A stretch of DNA of 8,389 bases from an uncultured Lachnospiraceae bacterium (GTDB lineage: Bacteria > Bacillota > Clostridia > Lachnospirales > Lachnospiraceae). Each line of letters opens with the position of its first letter. The first letter of the stretch is position 1. Positions 1 through 5,758 of this stretch are shown in pieces. The DNA is taken from positions 1 to 8,389 of the forward strand of contig CAJUSS010000147.1 in assembly GCA_910588895.1 (NCBI GenBank), given 5' to 3'. The position numbers and the translations under genes are program-made. The notes beneath the pieces were generated by a model that worked only from the letters and a program-made list of their open reading frames with translations, searched no databases and was not told the origin of the DNA.

Positions 1-29
1 GGAAAATGGCATAGGAGGATAGAGCGAGT

Positions 30-893
30 ATGGAAGGAAATGAACGACAGAGGTTAGGGGAGAAGAAACGGATCGTGATCAAGATCGGATCCTCCTCCCT
101 TACTCATGCAGAGACCGGGGATGTGAACCTGGCAAAGATCGAGAAGCTGGTGCGGGTGATCAGCGACATCAAGGGGCAGGGGAAGGAAGTGATCTTGGTC
201 TCCTCCGGGGCGATCGCGGTGGGGCGTCAGGCGCTGGGGTATAAGAGCAGGCCGGATTCCCTGGCGCAGAAGCAGGCCTTTGCCGCGGTGGGGCAGGCCA
301 GGCTGATGATGATCTATCAGAAGCTCTTTGCCGAATATAACCAGACGGCGGCCCAGATCCTCCTGACCAGGCAGACCATGCTCAGCGACAGCTCCCGCTA
401 CAACGCCCAGAACACCTTTGAGGAGCTTTTAAAGCTGGGGGCGGTGCCGGTGGTGAATGAGAACGATACCGTGTCCACCGCCGAGATCCCCTATGTGGAT
501 ACCTTTGGCGACAATGACCGGCTGTCCGCTATCGTGGCGGCTCTGACCGGGGCGGACCTTTTGATCCTCCTGTCGGATATCGACGGGCTGTATTCGGACG
601 ATCCCCGCAAAAACCCGGATGCACGGTTCATCCGCGTTGTACCAAAGATCGATGAGGAGCTTTTATCCATGGGAAAGTCCTCCTCCGGCAGCGATGTGGG
701 GACCGGCGGTATGCTGGCCAAGCTGGAGGCGGCAAGGATCGCCGCGGACAGCGGTGCGGATATGGTGATCGCGAACGGTGAAGACGTGTCGGTGGTGCAG
801 CAGATCATGGAAGGGCAGGAAAAGGGGACTTTGTTCCTGGCCCACAAGCATCCGGATCTGGATCTGATGGACTATCTGAGCTATACCTATTGA
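30..893 (+). CDS. proB: Glutamate 5-kinase (gamma-glutamyl kinase), short form without PUA domain
   Basis: Phosphorylates L-glutamate with ATP to gamma-glutamyl phosphate, the first step of proline synthesis in the cytoplasm. The 287-residue product has an amino acid kinase fold with family motifs in order: KIGSSSL at residues 18-24 (phosphate binding), VSSGAIAVG at 57-65, NENDTV at 143-148 and FGDND at 159-163 (glutamate site), LSDIDGLY at 181-188 (nucleotide site) and GTGGM at 224-228. The protein ends about 60 residues after the last motif. The E. coli enzyme is 367 residues with a C-terminal PUA domain, which is absent here; short forms are known in Bacillota. The ATG at 30 follows AGGAGG at 13-18. 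The gene ends in two in-frame stops, TGA then TAA. The usual partner proA does not follow. The promoter must lie upstream of the window. Confidence 0.96.
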   Translation: MEGNERQRLGEKKRIVIKIGSSSLTHAETGDVNLAKIEKLVRVISDIKGQGKEVILVSSGAIAVGRQALGYKSRPDSLAQKQAFAAVGQARLMMIYQKLFAEYNQTAAQILLTRQTMLSDSSRYNAQNTFEELLKLGAVPVVNENDTVSTAEIPYVDTFGDNDRLSAIVAALTGADLLILLSDIDGLYSDDPRKNPDARFIRVVPKIDEELLSMGKSSSGSDVGTGGMLAKLEAARIAADSGADMVIANGEDVSVVQQIMEGQEKGTLFLAHKHPDLDLMDYLSYTY

Positions 894-995
894 TAAGAGC
901 AGAGCAGCATGAGACAAAGACCGCGTGGATATGCTGCATAGGGCGGTCAAGATGGGCAGCGGAAACGGACAGGTGATGGAAAGGAGCGGGAGCAT
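894..995 (+). other. Intergenic gap between proB and the DUF896 gene, with weak hairpins
   Basis: No gene is visible in these 102 bases. Two alternative inverted repeats can be read: GCAGCAT at 904-910 with ATGCTGC at 931-937 (20-base loop), and GACCGC at 919-924 with GCGGTC at 943-948 (18-base loop). They overlap, so only one can form at a time. Neither is followed by a T run, so neither is an intrinsic terminator, and readthrough from proB is plausible. The only ribosome binding site is AAGGAG at 981-986, for the next gene. Confidence 0.4.
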
Positions 996-1220
996 ATGAT
1001 GCAGGATAAGATCGACCGCATAAACGCATTGTACCATAAGTCCCAGTCGGTGGGACTGACCGAGGAGGAGAAAAAGGAGCAGCAGCAGCTCCGTCAGGAG
1101 TATGTAAAGGCGATCCGGGCCAGCTTACGGGGGAACTTAGACAATATCTCCATCCAGGAAAAGGATGGGAGCATCACGAACCTGGGAGAGAAGTATGGAA
1201 AAAGCGACCGGTCAGAGTAG
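996..1220 (+). CDS. DUF896 (YnzC/UPF0291) family small protein
   Basis: A 74-residue, charged, cytoplasmic protein of the DUF896 family. The family pattern is clear: an IDRINALYHK helix near residues 6-15, then GLTEEEKKEQ at 20-29 and LRQEYVKAIR at 32-41, and a C-terminal NISIQEKDG stretch around 49-57. The B. subtilis relative YnzC is of similar length and forms a helical hairpin; its biochemical role is not established. In B. subtilis ynzC lies in the SOS-induced yneA-yneB-ynzC operon, but neither yneA nor yneB is present here. Two adjacent ATG codons, at 996 and 999, are possible starts. The one at 996 is preferred because it sits 9 bases after AAGGAG (981-986). The 3' end overlaps the next gene in another frame, which suggests translational coupling. 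Confidence 0.9.
   Translation: MMQDKIDRINALYHKSQSVGLTEEEKKEQQQLRQEYVKAIRASLRGNLDNISIQEKDGSITNLGEKYGKSDRSE
1184..1190 (+). promoter_or_regulatory. Ribosome binding site supporting the ATG at 1195
   Basis: GGGAGAG lies 4 bases before the ATG at 1195, inside the DUF896 coding region. It is the main reason to prefer 1195 over the in-frame ATG at 1165. That one is preceded only by an AGGAAAAGG stretch running straight into the codon. Confidence 0.5.
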
Positions 1221-2031
1221 TGAGCGCAGAGAACTAAGAGGGGGCGGATATCCGGGAGAGGAGGATCACAGAGCCCTTGGCGATCGGACGACCGATGGAT
1301 ATCCATGGAGACCGGAGGCCGGCCAGACAGAGAAAGAGGGCCGAAGGCCTGAGGAAAAAACAGCAGAGGAGAAAGCGTCCGAGAAAAAAATAGGGGTATC
1401 AGAAGAGAAGGCCGGTCTCCGCAGACAGATCCGGTCCCTGCGGCAGGTGGTCACGGCTCAGGAAAAGGAGCGGTGGGACGAGGCGCTGTGCCGGCGATTT
1501 TTCCGGCGGTTTGAAAAATGGCGGGAGAGGGAGCTGCGGGGGCAGGGATGGCGGGTGCCGGGAGCGTCCGGGCGGCCAGAGGACGGGGAGTGGGTTTATC
1601 TCTACATGGATATCCGAAATGAGGCGGGTACCATGCCGATCTTAAGAGAGCTCTGGAGACGGCATATCCGCACCGCTGTCCCAAGGGTGGAAGGAAAAGA
1701 GCTGCAGTTTTATAAGATCGAGAGTCTGGACCAGCTCACGTCCGGCCATATGGGGATCCTGGAGCCGATGGACGGACTGAAAAAAGCAAAGGAGCAGCAG
1801 GCTCTGGTGGTGGTCCCGGGGGTGGCTTTTGACCATCTTGGCCACCGTTTGGGTTATGGAGGCGGTTTTTACGACCGCTTTTTTTCGCGTGAGCCGAGGC
1901 ACCCCAGATGGGCCCTTGCTTATGGCTTCCAGATGGTGGAAAGGATCCCCTGGGAGAGTTGGGATGAGCGGATGGATGTGATCGTCACACCGGAGGAGGT
2001 GTGGGGGGATCTTGATCAAAGATGCTTATGA
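1195..2031 (+). CDS. 5-formyltetrahydrofolate cyclo-ligase (methenyl-THF synthetase) with N-terminal extension
   Basis: Converts 5-formyl-THF to 5,10-methenyl-THF using ATP, returning a storage or inhibitory folate to the one-carbon pool. Numbering from the ATG at 1195 (278 residues), the family domain begins near residue 72 with GLRRQIRSLR. It continues with VYLYMDIRNEAGT (134-146), GHMGILEP (184-191), the signature VVPGVAFDHLGHRLGYGGGF with YDRF (206-229), and a C-terminal block with FQMVERIP (245-252) and MDVIVTPEEV (260-269). The family is usually 180-200 residues. The excess is a charged Glu/Lys/Arg-rich extension over residues 1-71, plus an Arg/Gly-rich insertion around 109-132. No ATG, GTG or TTG lies in frame between 1195 and the domain start, so the extension is probably translated. 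The upstream ATG at 1165 would add 10 residues. The gene overlaps the DUF896 gene by 26 bases. The function is secure; the start is less so. Confidence 0.92.
   Translation: MEKATGQSSERRELRGGGYPGEEDHRALGDRTTDGYPWRPEAGQTEKEGRRPEEKTAEEKASEKKIGVSEEKAGLRRQIRSLRQVVTAQEKERWDEALCRRFFRRFEKWRERELRGQGWRVPGASGRPEDGEWVYLYMDIRNEAGTMPILRELWRRHIRTAVPRVEGKELQFYKIESLDQLTSGHMGILEPMDGLKKAKEQQALVVVPGVAFDHLGHRLGYGGGFYDRFFSREPRHPRWALAYGFQMVERIPWESWDERMDVIVTPEEVWGDLDQRCL
1316..1350 (+). repeat. GC-rich inverted repeat inside the cyclo-ligase extension
   Basis: AGGCCGGCC at 1316-1324 can pair with GGCC at 1339-1342 plus GGCCT at 1346-1350, with a three-base GAA bulge at 1343-1345 and a 14-base purine-rich loop. That gives nine GC-rich pairs. 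It lies in the poorly conserved N-terminal extension and has no T run after it. It may be chance in GC-rich sequence or an RNA element that affects translation. Confidence 0.35.
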
Positions 2032-2316
2032 GACATTAAAACAGGCATTTTCTTTACGATAAGACAGAAATGATCCCACTCATGGATAAAAAGATATGAT
2101 GATGAGGAAAAAGGCCATAGCTGTAGGATCGAGAGGTTTACGATATAGCGGGAACGCAGAGGGCAGATCGCCCTACTATCACAGGGGAGACAGATGTGCT
2201 CCCTCTTTTTATCTGGAGCGGACCATCTGCGGCCTATCTCTGCGGCAGGACTCTCTGGTACGGGTGTGAAAAGCAACCGACGCAGCAGATCCATCGAAAT
2301 GAAAAAACAGGGAATG

Positions 2317-2345
2317 TTGCAATTTTTATCAAACTTAGGTATACT
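2317..2345 (+). promoter_or_regulatory. Sigma-A-type promoter for ftsK
   Basis: A -35 box TTGCAA (2317-2322) and a -10 box TATACT (2340-2345) are separated by exactly 17 bases. Each box resembles the consensus (TTGACA and TATAAT), and the surroundings are AT-rich. Transcription would start near 2352, giving a leader of about 45 bases before the GTG at 2397. No TGn extension precedes the -10 box. This would drive ftsK and probably fhs and the mur gene. Confidence 0.75.
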
Positions 2346-2381
2346 GTCTATCAGACGCAAACAAGATATGGAACTTATAGT

Positions 2382-2387
2382 AGGAGG
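2382..2387 (+). promoter_or_regulatory. Ribosome binding site that fixes the ftsK start at GTG 2397
   Basis: A perfect AGGAGG sits 9 bases before an in-frame GTG at 2397. The reading frame is open further upstream to 2196, but that part has no such site, overlaps the promoter and encodes nothing family-like. The GTG start is therefore strongly preferred. Confidence 0.85.
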
Positions 2388-2396
2388 CTTGAACGA

Positions 2397-5300
2397 GTGG
2401 CGCAGAGGAATGATAACCAAAGAGCGAAGGGCGGCGGGGGCAGAAAGAGCGGGCCCCCCGGGGCCGTAAAGGGTCGAAAGAAGCAGGAAGCCTACGCAGA
2501 GGAAGAGGTACCGGCATTTCTGCAGGCAGAGGTCATGATCATCCTGTCCTTTGCGGCCGCTGTGCTCTTATTTTTAAGTAATTTTCATCTTTGTGGTGTG
2601 GTGGGCGATCTCCTGCGGGGCGTGCAGCTGGGGATGTTTGGGATGATCGGCTATGTATTCCCCCTCCTCCTTTTTATGGGGACCACCTTTTACCTGTCAA
2701 ACCGGGGGAACCGGAAGGCGGCGGTCAAGCTGACCGCGGTGATCGCGGTCTCCTTTACACTCTGCGGGCTGGCCCAGATGCTCTTTGGGACAGAGCTGCT
2801 GGAGGGGGAGAGCATCCTCTTCTTCTATGAGTCCTCCGCTGAGAGCGGCGGAGGAGGCGGGCTGGTGGGCGGTCTTTTGGCCTCCGGTCTGCGGTCTGTA
2901 GTTGGATCGATCGGCGCGTATCTGGTATTTCTGGCCATATTGATCATCTGCGGGGTCTGTATCACGGAGCGGTCCGTGGTCAGCGCGGTGAAGAGCGGGA
3001 GCGGGCAGGCATACCAGTATGCAAAGGAGGACGCGATCCGCCGCAGGGCAGCGCGGGAGGAAAGGCAGGAGGAGCGGCGCAGGCTCCGTGAGGAGAATGT
3101 GGTCCGAGGCGTGGACTTTGGCGCGACGATGATCGGCCAGGGCATGCAGATCGAGGCGGGCGGCATAGATGCGCCAGCGGAAAGGCTGTCAGAGCAGGAG
3201 ACCGTAAAACAGGAGCCTGCAAAGGGAAGGGCGAAAGGGCAGGCACAGGAGACGGCATGGGCCGGCGGGACAGGGCAGATGCCTGGCGGCATATCGGCCT
3301 CCAAAACCATACAGCCTTCTCGACCGTCTTCTTATGATGAAGGGCAGCCAGCGGTCCAGCTCTGGGAACCTGGCAGTGAGAAGACGATAAAGCAGGAGGA
3401 TCCCTCTCCGGCAGATGTGTTCTCCGGCCGGATCCAGTTCCCTCCGGAATATGAGGAGCCGGTGCCTTTTGAGGAGGACAAGCTCCAGGAAAAAAACCAG
3501 GAAAAGGAAAGACCCCAGGAGAAGATCCATTCCTTTGCAAAGCGTGCGGCGGCCAAAAAGAAAGGCCCTCTTTATGCGGACCGTGAGACGAGGACCTTGG
3601 AGGAGATGGATGTGCTGCCTATCCCGGACCTTCCCGGACCGGGCGAGAGCGCCAGCCTTTCCGTGTCGGAGCTTTCTGCGGATCTTGTGGACGGGCGGCT
3701 CTTGTTTGGGGCTGACGATCCTGCAGAGGAGCTTTTGTCCTTAAACGGGACAGGAGAGGGCAAAAGCGGGACAGACGGCGAGTACGGCACATATGAGGCA
3801 GGAGAGATGCCGGAGGCCAGACCTGGAGAGGATCAGGCCGGCACAGGGCTGGCCCGGGAAGATCAGGCAGAGGATACGATGCTGGATGAAGATTGGGCGG
3901 ACGAGGATTTCCTGGACGAGGACTGGACCGGCGATATGCCGGCTGGATATGACCAGGCCGATGTGATGCTGACCGATGACGATCAGATCGGCGGCGAGGC
4001 CCTTGGATATGGGAAGACAGACAGCAGGCCTGCAGGGGTCAAAGCTGCGGCGTTCACCGCGACAGAGAGGTTTGTTGGCAGCCTCTATGTCCCAGAGGGA
4101 GAAAGACAAGTGGTGACCGCCTCCGGCAAGGTGATCGAGACGGAGACCGAGCTTTTGCAGAAGCGGCTGGAAAAGAGAAGGGAAGAGGCTGTGGACGGGG
4201 ACACGAAAGAGGCTGTGTACGCGGCGGTAAAAGCCCCGGAGCCGAAACGGGAATACGTTTTCCCGCCGGCCACACTGTTAAAAAAAGGGGACCGGAACGC
4301 CGCATCCTTTTCAGAGCAGACCTACAAGGATACGGCGATCAAGCTGCAGCAGACCCTGCGGGATTTCGGCGTGGGCGTCACAGTGACCAACATCAGCTGC
4401 GGCCCCTCGGTCACCCGGTATGAGCTCCACCCGGAGCAGGGGGTAAAGGTCAGCAAGATCGTGGGCCTGGCAGATGACATCAAGCTGAGCCTGGCGGCGG
4501 AGGAGATCCGGATCGAAGCCCCCATCCCGGGGAAATCCGCGGTGGGCATCGAGGTTCCCAATAAGGAGACCTCTATGGTCTACTTGCGGGACCTTTTGGA
4601 GGCAGACAGCTTTAAAAACAGCTCCTCAAAGCTGACCTTTGCGGTGGGAAAGGATATCGCCGGACAGCCGGTGATGGCCGATATCGCGAAGATGCCCCAT
4701 CTGTTGATCGCAGGGGCTACGGGGTCCGGTAAATCCGTCTGCATCAATACGCTGATCATGAGTATCATCTTTAAGGCGGACCCGGAGGATGTGAAGCTGA
4801 TCATGGTGGATCCGAAGGTGGTAGAGCTCAGCGTCTACAATGGGATCCCCCACCTGCTGATCCCGGTGGTCACAGATCCCAAGAAGGCCTCCGGCGCATT
4901 GAACTGGGCGGTGGCGGAGATGGAGGACCGCTACCGTAAGTTTGCGGAATATAATGTCCGCAACCTCCAGGGCTATAATGAAAAGATCAAGCTCATCCAG
5001 GGACTCCCGGAGGGGGAAGGGCCCAAAAAGATGCCCCAGATCGTGATCATCATCGACGAGCTGGCCGACCTGATGATGGTGGTGCCCGGAGAGGTGGAGG
5101 ACGCGATCTGCCGTCTGGCCCAGCTGGCACGGGCGGCGGGGATCCATCTGGTGATCGCGACCCAGAGGCCGTCGGTGAACGTCATCACCGGCCTGATCAA
5201 GGCCAATGTGCCCTCCAGGATCGCATTTGCCGTATCCTCCGGTGTGGACTCCAGAACGATCATCGATATGAACGGTGCGGAAAAGCTGCTGGGAAAAGGC

Positions 5301-5699
5301 GATATGCTCTTCTTCCCATCGGGCATCCCCAAGCCTCAGCGTGTACAGGGCGCTTTCATCTCCGATCAGGAGGTCTCCCAGGTGGTAGACTTTTTGACAG
5401 AACAGGGGCTGACCGCTGCCTATGATCCGAAGGTGGAGGACAGGGTGCTGACCACGGCTTCTGCTGGCGCAGGCGGTGCTGACAGCCGGGATGAATACTT
5501 TGCAAAGGCCGGGCGGTTCATCATCGAGAAAGAAAAGGCCTCCATCGGCATGCTCCAGCGAGTCTTCAAGATCGGCTTCAACCGGGCCGCCAGGATCATG
5601 GACCAGCTGGCGGATGCCGGCGTGGTCGGAGAGGAAGAGGGGACTAAGCCCAGGAAGGTGCTGATGACCATGGAAGAGTTTGAGGCGCTTATGAAGTGA
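2397..5699 (+). CDS. ftsK: FtsK/SpoIIIE family DNA translocase
   Basis: A membrane-anchored, ATP-driven double-stranded DNA pump that clears and segregates chromosomes at the closing septum; in spore formers the same family (SpoIIIE) moves DNA into the forespore. The product is 1100 residues. A basic N-terminus (1-32) is followed by four predicted membrane segments near 44-66, 78-100, 109-130 and 167-188. A hydrophilic, largely acidic linker spans about 205-615. The alpha/beta motor starts near EYVFPP at 619, with Walker A GATGSGKS at 773-780, Walker B IVIIIDELAD with D887 and E888, and ATQRPSVNVITG after it. A winged-helix gamma domain occupies about 1032-1100 (DEYFAKAGRF, IGMLQRVFKIGFNRAARIMDQL), and would read orientation sequences. 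B. subtilis SpoIIIE is about 790 residues; the extra length is the linker, which holds ten-residue tandem repeats. Whether it acts as vegetative FtsK, SpoIIIE or both cannot be decided here. Confidence 0.97.
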   Translation: MAQRNDNQRAKGGGGRKSGPPGAVKGRKKQEAYAEEEVPAFLQAEVMIILSFAAAVLLFLSNFHLCGVVGDLLRGVQLGMFGMIGYVFPLLLFMGTTFYLSNRGNRKAAVKLTAVIAVSFTLCGLAQMLFGTELLEGESILFFYESSAESGGGGGLVGGLLASGLRSVVGSIGAYLVFLAILIICGVCITERSVVSAVKSGSGQAYQYAKEDAIRRRAAREERQEERRRLREENVVRGVDFGATMIGQGMQIEAGGIDAPAERLSEQETVKQEPAKGRAKGQAQETAWAGGTGQMPGGISASKTIQPSRPSSYDEGQPAVQLWEPGSEKTIKQEDPSPADVFSGRIQFPPEYEEPVPFEEDKLQEKNQEKERPQEKIHSFAKRAAAKKKGPLYADRETRTLEEMDVLPIPDLPGPGESASLSVSELSADLVDGRLLFGADDPAEELLSLNGTGEGKSGTDGEYGTYEAGEMPEARPGEDQAGTGLAREDQAEDTMLDEDWADEDFLDEDWTGDMPAGYDQADVMLTDDDQIGGEALGYGKTDSRPAGVKAAAFTATERFVGSLYVPEGERQVVTASGKVIETETELLQKRLEKRREEAVDGDTKEAVYAAVKAPEPKREYVFPPATLLKKGDRNAASFSEQTYKDTAIKLQQTLRDFGVGVTVTNISCGPSVTRYELHPEQGVKVSKIVGLADDIKLSLAAEEIRIEAPIPGKSAVGIEVPNKETSMVYLRDLLEADSFKNSSSKLTFAVGKDIAGQPVMADIAKMPHLLIAGATGSGKSVCINTLIMSIIFKADPEDVKLIMVDPKVVELSVYNGIPHLLIPVVTDPKKASGALNWAVAEMEDRYRKFAEYNVRNLQGYNEKIKLIQGLPEGEGPKKMPQIVIIIDELADLMMVVPGEVEDAICRLAQLARAAGIHLVIATQRPSVNVITGLIKANVPSRIAFAVSSGVDSRTIIDMNGAEKLLGKGDMLFFPSGIPKPQRVQGAFISDQEVSQVVDFLTEQGLTAAYDPKVEDRVLTTASAGAGGADSRDEYFAKAGRFIIEKEKASIGMLQRVFKIGFNRAARIMDQLADAGVVGEEEGTKPRKVLMTMEEFEALMK
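3828..4037 (+). repeat. Degenerate 30-base (ten-residue) tandem repeat in the ftsK linker
   Basis: Seven consecutive 30-base units encode ten-residue units starting at residues 478, 488, 498, 508, 518, 528 and 538. Their first four residues are EDQA, EDQA, EDWA, EDWT, YDQA, DDQI and YGKT. Position 2 is Asp in six units, position 3 Gln or Trp in six, and the last residue is Asp or Gly in six. The seventh unit is marginal. The DNA has diverged beyond the heads (for example GATCAGGC against GATTGGGC), so this is an old repeat or one kept at protein level. Confidence 0.7.
4175..4182 (+). promoter_or_regulatory. Exact match to the SpoIIIE recognition octamer
   Basis: GAGAAGGG matches the octamer reported to orient B. 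subtilis SpoIIIE through its gamma domain. It lies within the ftsK coding sequence. A single hit in a purine-rich coding strand may be chance, and whether this organism uses the same octamer is unknown. Confidence 0.25.
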
Positions 5700-5758
5700 T
5701 CTATACATCAAGACGGGCCTTGAAAAAGGGACCTGAAAAAAGAAAGGTAGGTAAGGGA

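Larger units (their letters stand above)
2032..2396 (+). other. 365-base intergenic region upstream of ftsK
   Basis: No convincing gene lies between the cyclo-ligase stop and the ftsK start. The stretch is more AT-rich than the flanking genes. It contains a short hairpin AGGGC (2160-2164) with GCCCT (2170-2174), a pair GCTCC (2198-2202) with GGAGC (2215-2219) whose loop contains T5, a direct repeat TCTGCGGC (2226-2233 and 2239-2246), and weak pairing of CTGCG (2240-2244) with CGCAG (2281-2285). None has the stem-then-T-run form of an intrinsic terminator, and I recognise no riboswitch class. The ftsK promoter and ribosome binding site are at its 3' end. Confidence 0.6.

Noticed and set aside
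1389..1393. Non-standard ATA start for the cyclo-ligase at 1390
   Set aside because: ATA starts are very rare and no well-placed ribosome binding site precedes it. Two ATG codons upstream are in frame, so it is kept only as an alternative in the findings.
2198..2219. Possible terminator GCTCC...GGAGC with a T run
   Set aside because: The T5 lies in the loop, not after the stem, and the stem is only five pairs.
2196..2396. Upstream extension of the ftsK frame from 2196
   Set aside because: These 67 codons include the -35 and -10 boxes and lack a ribosome binding site, whereas the GTG at 2397 has a perfect AGGAGG at 9 bases.
2016..2420. 134-residue open frame on the - strand across the intergenic region
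   Set aside because: It would start at TTG without a ribosome binding site. The product has no recognisable domain and it overlaps the ends of two real genes.
2194..2469. 91-residue open frame starting at an ATG with an AGGGGAG-like site, overlapping the ftsK start
   Set aside because: It runs through the promoter and the ftsK ribosome binding site and ends inside ftsK. Its product resembles no family I know, and its Arg/Gly/Ala-rich end is typical of a frame shadowing a GC-rich gene.
5700..5758. Possible separate promoter for fhs (TTGAAA at 5720-5725)
   Set aside because: No -10-like hexamer is found at a 16-18 base spacing; the bases there are purine-rich AAAGG sequence.
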